Shown here: positions 56,913-64,000 of the stretch, piece by piece | How the letters are laid out: every line of letters begins with the position of its first letter | Position numbering within the stretch: the first letter of the stretch is position 1 | Assembly: GCF_000294655.1 (NCBI RefSeq) | Contig: NZ_CAHP01000001.1 | Location: 266,315 to 330,314 of the forward strand | Direction: 5' to 3' | Length of the DNA: 64,000 bases | Source of the DNA: Magnetospirillum molischianum DSM 120 | GTDB taxonomy: Bacteria > Pseudomonadota > Alphaproteobacteria > Rhodospirillales > Magnetospirillaceae | Position numbers and translations under genes: made by a program | The notes under the pieces: model-generated | What the model was told of the DNA's origin: nothing | Database searches by the model: none | Seen by the model: only the letters and a program-made list of their open reading frames with translations

Positions 56913-57905
56913 TTGATTCTGCGACCGTTCTCGAAGCTGTTGACGGCGGCCTGTCTGGCCCTCGCGACCCCCTCTGCCCTGGCGGCGGAGCAACGCCCGC
57001 TGGTCATCGCCGGAGGCGAGGTGACCGGCTATTATTTCCCGGTGGCCGGTGCGCTGTGCCGTGTCATTAACAAGGATCATCCGCGCGGCATGACCTGTAC
57101 GGTGATGCCATCCTCGGGTTCGGCGGCCAATCTGGCCGCGTTGCGGGCTGGCGAGGTCGATCTGGCCCTGGTTCAGTCGCGTGCGGCTCAATTGGCCTTG
57201 GCCGGAGACGAAGGCTTTCACGATGCCGGGCCGATGCCCGATCTGCGGGCGCTGATGGCCCTCCACGGCGAGGTCGCGGTGGTGCTGGCCCGCCCCGGTT
57301 CGGGTATCGAGCAGGTTGGCGATCTGAAGGGCAAGCGGGTTAATCTTGGCCGTCCTGGTTCGTTTCAGCGGGTGATGGCCGAAACGGTTCTTGACGCTGC
57401 CGGTCTGTCGCAAGGCGATCTGTCGGTTCTGGTCGAACTCGACCTCAACGAACAGGTGGCCGAACTGTGCCAGGGCAATATCGATGCGGCGGTGTTTACC
57501 GGCGTTCATCCGATGACCGAGGTCCAGTCCGCCATCGAGGAATGCGGTGCCACCCTGGTGCCGATCCGGGCGAAGTCGGTTGAGTCTTTTTTGCGTAAAA
57601 GTCCGTGGGTGGCTCGCTTCGTCGTCAAAGGCCGGACTTATGACGGCCAGAAATCGGACATTCCCGCCCTGGGAATGAAGACGCTGTTGGTAACCAATCG
57701 TCTGTCGTCCGATGAGGTCGCCGATCTGATGCAAACCGTCTGGGCCAATTTCGGGGCACTGACCCGGCTGCATCCGGTGTTGAACGACCTGACCCGAGCC
57801 GAAGCGAGCCGGGACGGCATCCCCATCCACCTTCATGATGGGGTGGAACACACCCCATCTCGTTCACTGGAAACGTCTGAAGCCGAGAAAAGCAGAAAGA
57901 AATAA
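56913..57905 (+). CDS. TAXI family TRAP-type solute-binding protein, non-ATG start
   Basis: The protein has a signal peptide (PFSKLLTAACLALATPSALAA) and a TAXI-type periplasmic binding domain with GGEVTGYYFPVAGALCR, a TCTVMPSSGSAANLAALRAGEVDLALVQS-type stretch and LKGKRVNLGRPGS. TAXI proteins deliver solutes to TRAP transporters, but no TRAP membrane gene is adjacent. No ATG precedes the signal; TTG at 56913 was chosen because AAGGAGG ends just upstream, with ATT or CTG a few bases on as alternatives. The ligand is unknown. Confidence 0.85.
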   Translation: MILRPFSKLLTAACLALATPSALAAEQRPLVIAGGEVTGYYFPVAGALCRVINKDHPRGMTCTVMPSSGSAANLAALRAGEVDLALVQSRAAQLALAGDEGFHDAGPMPDLRALMALHGEVAVVLARPGSGIEQVGDLKGKRVNLGRPGSFQRVMAETVLDAAGLSQGDLSVLVELDLNEQVAELCQGNIDAAVFTGVHPMTEVQSAIEECGATLVPIRAKSVESFLRKSPWVARFVVKGRTYDGQKSDIPALGMKTLLVTNRLSSDEVADLMQTVWANFGALTRLHPVLNDLTRAEASRDGIPIHLHDGVEHTPSRSLETSEAEKSRKK

Positions 57906-57910
57906 CGGAA

Positions 57911-57942
57911 AAACGATGCGGGGGCGGTCCCCGCATCGTTTC
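57911..57942. terminator. Bidirectional terminator between the TAXI and chemoreceptor genes
   Basis: A 12-bp perfect stem (57912-57923 with 57929-57940) around GCGGT is flanked by As on the left and TTTCCC on the right, between two convergent genes. Confidence 0.85.
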
Positions 57943-57953
57943 CCGGTCGGTGA

Positions 57954-59663
57954 TTACTTCCTTACCGATTGCAGGAAGTGGTCTGCCTCGTCGTTAAGAT
58001 CGGCAACGACGTTGGCCAGGGTCTTCGCGCTCCAGATGACCCGGATCGTTCCAGCACAGGCCTGAGCTGACGCTTTCGACAGGTGAGTGACGCTACGTGA
58101 CACCTCGCCCGCCTGATGGGCGACCTCAGTGATGTTGCTGGCGATGTCGCGGGTTGTGGCCTCCTGCTCCTGCACCGCGCTGGCAATTGCGGTCGAAATG
58201 TCGCCGATCTCGCGGATGGTCTCGACGACGCCTTCGATGCTAGAGGTCATCTCGCGGGTCGATTGTTGCACCGCCGCCACCTGTTGCGAGATTTCCTCGG
58301 TTGCTTTGGCGGTCTGGTTGGCGAGATGCTTGACCTCGCCCGCGACGACGGCAAAGCCCTTGCCGGCTTCTCCTGCCCGTGCCGCCTCGATCGTGGCGTT
58401 CAGCGCCAACAGGTTGGTCTGGGCCGCGATGTCGTTAATCAACTGGACGACATTGCCAATCGCCCGCACCGCGTCGGACAGGCCGACCATTTGCCGGGCG
58501 GTGGTGTTGACATCCTCGACTGCCTTTTGGGCGATACGCGAGGAATGACTGACCTGCTGGGCGATTTCGTTGACCGATTCAGCCAGCTGACGGGTTGCTT
58601 CGGACACGGCCGCCGCGCGCTCGGTGGTGATCTCGGCGGCTTCGCTGACTTCAAGGGTGCGGCCTCCGCTCTTTTCCGAACGGTTGGCCATCGATTGGGC
58701 GGTGTTGCGGATGCCTGCGGTCGATTCATCGACGCGGGCGACCTTTGACTTCACCGTGTGCTCGAAATTGTTAGCCATATCATGACGGGCCTGGGCGCGT
58801 TGGGCCGAGGCGCGGTTGCGTTCCTCTTCCTGGCTGGCGCGCAGTCCTTCGGCCTCGACCATGTGTTCTTTGAACACCTGGACCGTCCGGGCCATGTCAC
58901 CGACCTCGTCCTGACGCTCGACCCCCTCGATCGAGACGGACATGTCGCCTTTGGCCAGCCGTTCCATCAGCGCCGACATGCTGTTGATCGGGCGGATGAT
59001 GACTCCGGTCAGAATCCATCGCACCACCAGCACCGATATGATCGTTGCGATGATGCCAAAGCCGATCAGCCATCCCATGATGGAGCGCAATTCGGCTCGT
59101 TCACTGGTCGAGGATAGCGAACTGGACAGCACCGCGATTACTTCGCCGTCAACGATCCCCATGCCGCCATGACAGGTGTGACAGACTTCCTGATTGGCTC
59201 CCTCGGTGACGCCAAGGACAATCGGAAGGGAATAGCGGTAGAAATCGCCGACGAAGCGTCCGACCGGTTTCCCGGTGGCCAGTGCTTCGCGGTCCACGTC
59301 GTCCTGTGGTGCCTTGGGTATCCGGTCGGGTTCGGCATCCTTCATATAGGTGGTGACCTTTGGCCCCCACACGCTCCACACCTTGCCGGCATAGTCGGTG
59401 TTGCGGCTATCGAACCACTTGTTGAAGACCTTGATACCGATATTGTCGCCATCGACGGGGCGAGTCGCCATCACGTTGACGATCAACGCGTGAAGCGAGG
59501 TCATCTCGTTGACACTGAGCTCATGCAGCTTGCGTTCCATCGCTTGTTCGTCAAAGCGGGCGATGAACAGCACGATAACCGTCGCCATGACGATGACGCC
59601 CATCCCGATCACGATCATAAACCGCTGTCTGAGCCGCAGGGCCCCCCAACCGGCCTTCCTCAT
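57954..59663 (-). CDS. Methyl-accepting chemotaxis protein with c-type heme sensor
   Basis: The 569-residue receptor has a first membrane helix (about 15-34), a periplasmic sensor of the DUF3365/Tll0287-like kind with a c-heme motif C161-H-T-C164-H165 followed by GGM, a second helix (about 190-215), a HAMP domain and a long cytoplasmic signalling domain with the hairpin tip [20 protein letters not shown]. It should sense redox state or a gas ligand and feed chemotaxis or another Che-like pathway. It lies 37 bases downstream of the STAS gene on the same strand. Confidence 0.9.
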   Translation of the reverse strand: MRKAGWGALRLRQRFMIVIGMGVIVMATVIVLFIARFDEQAMERKLHELSVNEMTSLHALIVNVMATRPVDGDNIGIKVFNKWFDSRNTDYAGKVWSVWGPKVTTYMKDAEPDRIPKAPQDDVDREALATGKPVGRFVGDFYRYSLPIVLGVTEGANQEVCHTCHGGMGIVDGEVIAVLSSSLSSTSERAELRSIMGWLIGFGIIATIISVLVVRWILTGVIIRPINSMSALMERLAKGDMSVSIEGVERQDEVGDMARTVQVFKEHMVEAEGLRASQEEERNRASAQRAQARHDMANNFEHTVKSKVARVDESTAGIRNTAQSMANRSEKSGGRTLEVSEAAEITTERAAAVSEATRQLAESVNEIAQQVSHSSRIAQKAVEDVNTTARQMVGLSDAVRAIGNVVQLINDIAAQTNLLALNATIEAARAGEAGKGFAVVAGEVKHLANQTAKATEEISQQVAAVQQSTREMTSSIEGVVETIREIGDISTAIASAVQEQEATTRDIASNITEVAHQAGEVSRSVTHLSKASAQACAGTIRVIWSAKTLANVVADLNDEADHFLQSVRK

Positions 59664-59700
59664 TCCCTCTCTCCTCTCAACTCTCTCTTACTCTCCCGGT

Positions 59701-60021
59701 TTACCGGGTTATCGCGAAAACCTTAGTGGTTTCCGTCAGTTCCAACATCCTGAGCACAGTGTCGCGCGGCCGGAGCAGGGCGAGGGCGATGTTGGCCTTA
59801 CCCAGATCTTCGTGCGCAATGTAGAGCAGCCCCAGCCCGACTGAATCGACGTGGCTGAGGCCGGACAGATCAAACCGAACCTGCCGTCTGTGCGAGACAA
59901 CCAGGTCGGCGAGCAGTTCCTGAAATTGGCGTTCGGCGGCAAAGTCGAGCCGTCCTTCCAGCGCCACGGTCAGCCCGTCATCGTCATCGACAAGCCGATA
60001 CCGTATCCCCCGTTTTTCCAC
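59701..60021 (-). CDS. STAS-domain anti-sigma factor antagonist
   Basis: The 106-residue protein is a single STAS domain of the RsbV/SpoIIAA kind. The phosphorylatable serine is S60 in the VDSVGLGLL motif. In partner switching, the unphosphorylated form releases the sigma factor or another partner from the RsbW-type kinase. It lies 22 bases downstream of the RsbW-like gene, which supports the functional pairing. Confidence 0.88.
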   Translation of the reverse strand: MEKRGIRYRLVDDDDGLTVALEGRLDFAAERQFQELLADLVVSHRRQVRFDLSGLSHVDSVGLGLLYIAHEDLGKANIALALLRPRDTVLRMLELTETTKVFAITR

Positions 60022-60043
60022 CCCTCACGTCCCCCCCCTCATG

Positions 60044-60844
60044 TCAATTTCCCTGTGCAATGCAAAGTCGTGGAAAGGTCATCACCAGAGTTCGCCCCCC
60101 ATCCTCCGATCCGATCCGGGCGCAAGCCCGCCGGATTAGTCCCAGGCCGCGCCCGCTATGGGCATCGACACGAGTTTCTTTTTCCAATTTTGACTCTAGA
60201 TTGAATCCGCCCCCCTGGTCGGATACAAAGAGAGTGAATGATAACTCTCCATCCCTCAATGCGTGAACCTCAATTCTCCTTGAGGCCATGGTCTGATCGC
60301 AGAGACGTTCGCGCATGATCTGCCGGAAGGACTCGAAGCCCTTGGGGGTGGCGCGGAGATGATTCGGAATTTCCAGATTGCCGTGGATGACGGCGTTGCT
60401 GACCGCTTCGCCCAGGCAGATTTCCATCAATTCCGCGACCTCGCCATCAGGAAGCGCAAGCCGCCGCCGGATTGCGATTGAGATGAGTTCAACCACCGGC
60501 AGCGTGCAGGCCGTGGCGGATGTCAGCGAGAGAACCAGACCGCCAGCACGAGCGGTCTTGATACAGCGCTGGGTAATTCCGGCCAGACCATTGGGACAGG
60601 TTTCTAGAAAGCCGGAGAAAGGAAGAGACAGGCTGTGGCTGATTGTCTCGATCGTCGCCGGTCCGGCCTGAAGCAGGGGAGTCTCGTCCGGCTCGGATTC
60701 ATCCGCAGAGGCGGCGCGGTGGGGAGACAGGCCCAACGTGGCGCATTGCTGGTCGAAATTCCATGTCTCATCCGGCGATCCGATCAGCCGTACTCCCGGC
60801 GCTGCATTCTGCTTCACGTCGGAACACGCAGTCGGTGTCATCAC
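60044..60844 (-). CDS. RsbW-like serine kinase / anti-sigma factor with N-terminal extension
   Basis: The 266-residue protein has a C-terminal GHKL ATPase domain (about 120-260) with the N box EICLGEAVSNAVIHGN, VSDQGGGF and GRGLGLIRR. The layout is that of RsbW/SpoIIAB serine kinases. The first 120 residues are an extension that I do not recognise. It overlaps the upstream phosphatase gene by ATGA and is followed by the STAS substrate gene, giving a full partner-switching set. Confidence 0.82.
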   Translation of the reverse strand: MMTPTACSDVKQNAAPGVRLIGSPDETWNFDQQCATLGLSPHRAASADESEPDETPLLQAGPATIETISHSLSLPFSGFLETCPNGLAGITQRCIKTARAGGLVLSLTSATACTLPVVELISIAIRRRLALPDGEVAELMEICLGEAVSNAVIHGNLEIPNHLRATPKGFESFRQIMRERLCDQTMASRRIEVHALRDGELSFTLFVSDQGGGFNLESKLEKETRVDAHSGRGLGLIRRACARIGSEDGGRTLVMTFPRLCIAQGN

Positions 60845-62181
60845 GGAGTCTCCGCCAGCCGCCGGATGCCCAGCGCGGTCATGTCGTCTTCGAGCGGCAT
60901 ACGCACCCGCGCCTGGAACGCGTCTATCAAGTCGGCGATGGCCGATCGGCCGGTGCGGTCGATCATCTCCTGAGCCAGAGCGATCAGTCCTGCTTCGCCG
61001 AACAGGTCGCCCTCTTCCTTGGGGGCGTCGGTGATGGCATCGCTATAGATCATCAACGCGGCACCGGGAGGAAAAGGTTCGCATCGATTGCGGTAGTGCG
61101 GGTCGGCGGAGAGCCCTAACGGCACTCCCTGTGCATCGAGAAAGCGCACGCCACCGTCGGCGATCATCAAAGGGGCGGGGGCTCCGGCCGATGCCCACTC
61201 GATTTCGCCCCGACCGCAATCGATCGTACAGAGGAACATCGTGGCGAAATGGCCCCGCGCCAGCAGGCCGCGCAGGGCGATCCCCAACAGCCGCAGTGTT
61301 TCGGCCGGGGTCTGATCCGGCGTCCAGCGGTCGCTGATCAATGCGTGGAGACGAAAAACATTGAGGGCCGCACCGATGCCATGGCCGGTGAAGTCGAACG
61401 AGTAGAAGCTCATCCGCTGTCCGCCACAATCGAGACAGCCCCACAGGTCGCCGCCGATCCCCAGCGAAGGTTCGAAAAACGATTCGACCTCCAGCCCGAG
61501 TTCGGCCAGACGGGGATCGATCCGTTCGGGCCGGGGCAGCAGGTCGAACTGCATCGCTCGGGCGGCGTCGATTTCGGTCATCAGGGTGCGCTGCTGCTGG
61601 GCGATTCGACGCAACAGAGTCTCGCGCTCGATCTGGCTGGCCATCCGGGTGATGGCATAGCGGATCGCCCGTCCGACCGTTCGTTCGGGATCGTCGCTTT
61701 TCACTAGGTAGTCCTGAGCGCCCGCTTCCAGCGCGGCGGCGGCCAGGCGCTGGTCATCCATTCCGGTCATAATGACGATCGGGATACGGGGAGCCGCGTC
61801 TTTCATTCGCGCGACCGTGTCCAATCCGGTCGAGTCCGGCAGGCTGAGATCCAGCAGTACCACGTCAAGCGCGGCACCACCGGCAAGAATGGCGATTGCC
61901 TCGGTCAGGCTGGAAACATGGGTGACGGCGAATGCCGGTTTCCGGCACCCCATCAGAGCCAGTTGGACCAGCCGGGCGTCGCCCGGTTCGTCCTCGACCA
62001 GCAGGACCGAGAGCGAATCCCGGTTAGGGCGTAATGGGGGCGGGACCGAGGGCAGGTCTGGATCGGCTCCAGGCGAGTCCAGCCATCCCGCCGTGCGGCT
62101 GGGCAAGCGGATCAACCGACCGATGTCGGGGGTTCCCGGCGACAGGGCCGAATCGGTTTTCACCGCGCCTCCGGTCCTCAT
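60841..62181 (-). CDS. Response regulator with SpoIIE-type PP2C phosphatase (RsbU-like)
   Basis: The protein has a receiver domain (about 57-175) with an intact acidic pair in VEDEPGD, phosphoacceptor D in LLDLSLPDSTG and K in DYLVKSD, a coiled linker, and a SpoIIE-type PP2C domain (about 230-446) with GIGGDLWG and DFTGHGIGAAL. Phosphorylation would be expected to switch on dephosphorylation of the STAS protein. ATG at 62181 with GGAG eight bases upstream was chosen over an in-frame GTG at 62211. First gene of the partner-switching operon. Confidence 0.9.
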   Translation of the reverse strand: MRTGGAVKTDSALSPGTPDIGRLIRLPSRTAGWLDSPGADPDLPSVPPPLRPNRDSLSVLLVEDEPGDARLVQLALMGCRKPAFAVTHVSSLTEAIAILAGGAALDVVLLDLSLPDSTGLDTVARMKDAAPRIPIVIMTGMDDQRLAAAALEAGAQDYLVKSDDPERTVGRAIRYAITRMASQIERETLLRRIAQQQRTLMTEIDAARAMQFDLLPRPERIDPRLAELGLEVESFFEPSLGIGGDLWGCLDCGGQRMSFYSFDFTGHGIGAALNVFRLHALISDRWTPDQTPAETLRLLGIALRGLLARGHFATMFLCTIDCGRGEIEWASAGAPAPLMIADGGVRFLDAQGVPLGLSADPHYRNRCEPFPPGAALMIYSDAITDAPKEEGDLFGEAGLIALAQEMIDRTGRSAIADLIDAFQARVRMPLEDDMTALGIRRLAETP

Positions 62182-62358
62182 GATCCCGGCTCCGTGACCT
62201 AAAAATTTCACGGAACCATCCTAAGGCACCCGCTTGATCACAGTCCAGGATCGCGCCGGATCGCGATGCAGAATCAGTGATGAAAAGAGTTTTCTCTCAG
62301 GGTATCCTGCCTTTAAGTCAGGGTGCGTGTACCAGCCTGCCCGGTGTGCGGGAACAGG

Positions 62359-63972
62359 ATGGAAAAAAGAGTCGTAGAGGTGGGTGATCTGTCCGGTCCA
62401 GGAAGCGAAGCCGAGGAGACCGCAGTAGCGACGCGTGCGGCGATGGAAGCGGAAATCGTCCGCCTTACCGCCGAGTGCCGATCTTTGCGCGATGCCGAAA
62501 CCCGGTCGCGCGAATTTGCCGCGACCGCTGCCGATTGGTTCTGGGAAACCAACCCGGCATATCACGTTATCTGGCTATCGGACGGATTCGAGAACACGAC
62601 CGGGCTTTCCCCCGCCAGCCTGCTGGGGCGTCGTCCGTGGGACTTCGCCTGTGAGGCGATGGAGATCGACAGCAATCTTTGGCAAGAGCACGTTGCCGTT
62701 CTTGCTGCCCGCCAACCGTTTCGTGACTTTAAATATTGGCAGCAGGATAGCAGTGGTCACGCCCGCTGGATCAAAGTCAGCGGCGCTCCCCGCTTTGCCG
62801 CGGATGGTAGCTTCTCTGGATATTATGGCGTCGGGGCCGATATTACCTCGGCCGTTTCCAGCGCGCACCGGATGCACATGCTGTCGCGCGCGGTCGAACA
62901 ATGTCCCGCCTCGATCGTCATCACCGATCTTGATGGCGAAATCCAGTATGTGAACCTCAAATTCATTCAGGTTACCGGCTATTCCGCCATCGAGGCGATG
63001 GGGCGGAACCCTCGCATCCTCAATTCCGGATTGAACCCTCCCGGTACGTTCGAGGAGATGTGGCAGGCGCTGAGTTCCGGGCGGAAGTGGGAAGGTGAAC
63101 TGATCAACCGTCGCAAGAGCGGCGAATTGTATTGGGAATATGCCTCGATCCAGCCGATCCAGAATATCGAGGGGATCGTTACGAATTATCTGGCGATCAA
63201 GTCCGATATCACCTCGCAGAAGCACAACGAGGCGCGGCTGGCCGCGTTGGTCGAGGAATTGCGTCACTCAAACGACGAGTTGGAGCAGTTCGCTTATGTC
63301 GCCAGCCACGATCTGCGCCAGCCCCTCAGGATGATCAGCGCCTATCTGGGGTTGTTGGAAAAACGTCTGGCTCCGGTACTCGATGGCGAAACCCATCAGT
63401 TCCTTGGCTTTGCCTTGGACGGAGCCAAGCGTCTGGACCGGATGATCGTCGATTTGCTGCAATATTCCCGCATCGGCCGGGTGACGACGCTGATGGAATC
63501 GGTCGATCTGGGCGATGCGTTGCGCGACAGCCTGCGCCATCTTGAAGTCGCCATCGCCGAATCCGGGGCCGAGGTGCGGGTCGAGGGGACTCTGCCGGTC
63601 TGCCATGGCGATCGTCTCGAATTGATGCGGCTGTTCCAGAATCTAATCTGCAACGCGATCAACTATGCCCGTCCCGGCCATCCGCCTCGGGTGGTGGTCA
63701 GCAATCGCGATGCCGGTGACGAATGGGTGGTGACGGTGGAAGATAATGGGATCGGCATCGCCCAGGCCGATCTGGGCCGGGTGTTCGGCATTTTCCAGCG
63801 GCTGGTGACCCGCGACAAAGTCGATGGCACTGGGATCGGTCTGGCCGTTTCCCGCAAGATCGTCGAGCATCACGGCGGCCGTATCTGGGTTGAATCCCAG
63901 CCCGATGTCGGCAGCCGTTTCCTGTTCGCGTTGCCCAAGAGCGGGGTTGCCGCTTCGTCTCCTCATGATTAA
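62359..63972 (+). CDS. PAS-domain sensor histidine kinase
   Basis: The 537-residue protein has no clear membrane helix. Two PAS domains (about 45-170 and 180-295) precede a HisKA dimerisation region with the phosphorylatable histidine in ASHDLRQPL (near 324) and a HATPase domain with FQNLICNAINYARPG, VEDNGIGI and GTGIGLAVSRKIVEHHGG. A short coiled stretch lies before the first PAS. GTG at 62323 could add 12 Cys-containing residues. It is divergent from the partner-switching operon, and a probable response regulator gene overlaps its end, so it may signal to one or both. Confidence 0.92.
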   Translation: MEKRVVEVGDLSGPGSEAEETAVATRAAMEAEIVRLTAECRSLRDAETRSREFAATAADWFWETNPAYHVIWLSDGFENTTGLSPASLLGRRPWDFACEAMEIDSNLWQEHVAVLAARQPFRDFKYWQQDSSGHARWIKVSGAPRFAADGSFSGYYGVGADITSAVSSAHRMHMLSRAVEQCPASIVITDLDGEIQYVNLKFIQVTGYSAIEAMGRNPRILNSGLNPPGTFEEMWQALSSGRKWEGELINRRKSGELYWEYASIQPIQNIEGIVTNYLAIKSDITSQKHNEARLAALVEELRHSNDELEQFAYVASHDLRQPLRMISAYLGLLEKRLAPVLDGETHQFLGFALDGAKRLDRMIVDLLQYSRIGRVTTLMESVDLGDALRDSLRHLEVAIAESGAEVRVEGTLPVCHGDRLELMRLFQNLICNAINYARPGHPPRVVVSNRDAGDEWVVTVEDNGIGIAQADLGRVFGIFQRLVTRDKVDGTGIGLAVSRKIVEHHGGRIWVESQPDVGSRFLFALPKSGVAASSPHD

Positions 63973-64000
63973 CGACAACGAACCGGCGGAGGTCCCTTTC
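63965..64000 (+). CDS. Start of a downstream gene, possibly a response regulator (partial)
   Basis: ATG at 63965 overlaps the histidine kinase stop by 8 bases and opens a frame MINDNEPAEVPF that runs off the edge. Overlap with a kinase gene suggests a short receiver-domain protein, but too little is visible to confirm it. Confidence 0.35.
   Translation, partial: MINDNEPAEVPF

Overview
This 64 kb window comes from a GC-rich alphaproteobacterial chromosome, most likely a member of the Rhodospirillales. The clues are a lexA gene preceded by a direct-repeat SOS box of the alphaproteobacterial type (GTTC-N7-GTTC), a large hopanoid cluster, a hisZ-purA pair and a tilS-ftsH-folP cluster. A Magnetospirillum/Phaeospirillum-like genus is plausible, but I cannot establish the genus by reading alone. 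No rRNA, tRNA or insertion sequence was seen.

Layout. 0-7 kb is housekeeping: an ELM1-like protein, a winged-helix regulator, radC, the def-fmt-truA operon, a 93-bp tandem repeat, and rsmE-queE-queD. 7.2-18.8 kb is a hopanoid lipid locus with hpnA, hpnB, hpnD, shc, hpnG, hpnH, hpnM, hpnI and hpnJ plus a second HpnI-like glycosyltransferase; hpnC and hpnE are not in the window. 18.8-23.3 kb is the str operon (rpsL-rpsG-fusA-tuf), with a clear promoter and its own terminator after tuf. 23.4-29.1 kb is an accessory module: a small membrane protein, two closely paralogous tail-anchored proteins, two uncharacterised proteins, then a VWA protein, a PP2C-like phosphatase and a degenerate-looking protein kinase in tandem. 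This is the best candidate here for a poorly described system. 29.4-38.2 kb is a complete type I-C CRISPR-Cas locus (cas3-cas5-cas8-cas7-cas4-cas1-cas2) and an array of 12 good repeats plus one degenerate terminal repeat.

38.2-46.7 kb returns to metabolism and regulation: an Lrp/AsnC regulator, lexA with a small downstream ORF, trpGDC, a Cys-rich YkgJ-like protein, thiD and hisZ-purA. 46.7-48.8 kb holds a membrane-anchored pseudokinase. 48.9-54.3 kb has an AsmA-like protein and tilS-ftsH-folP. The right end is signalling and envelope: cytochrome b561, a LuxR-type regulator with a receiver that lacks its phosphoacceptor, a CHAP-domain secreted protein, an orphan TAXI solute-binding protein, then a co-directional set consisting of a SpoIIE-type phosphatase with receiver, an RsbW-like kinase, a STAS antagonist and a c-heme chemoreceptor. 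A PAS histidine kinase overlaps the start of another gene at the edge.

Several groups are translationally coupled through ATGA overlaps (def-fmt-truA, queE-queD, hpnA-hpnB-hpnD, hpnI-hpnJ, cas5-cas8-cas7, cas4-cas1, trpG-trpD, the phosphatase-kinase pair), which supports the start choices given.
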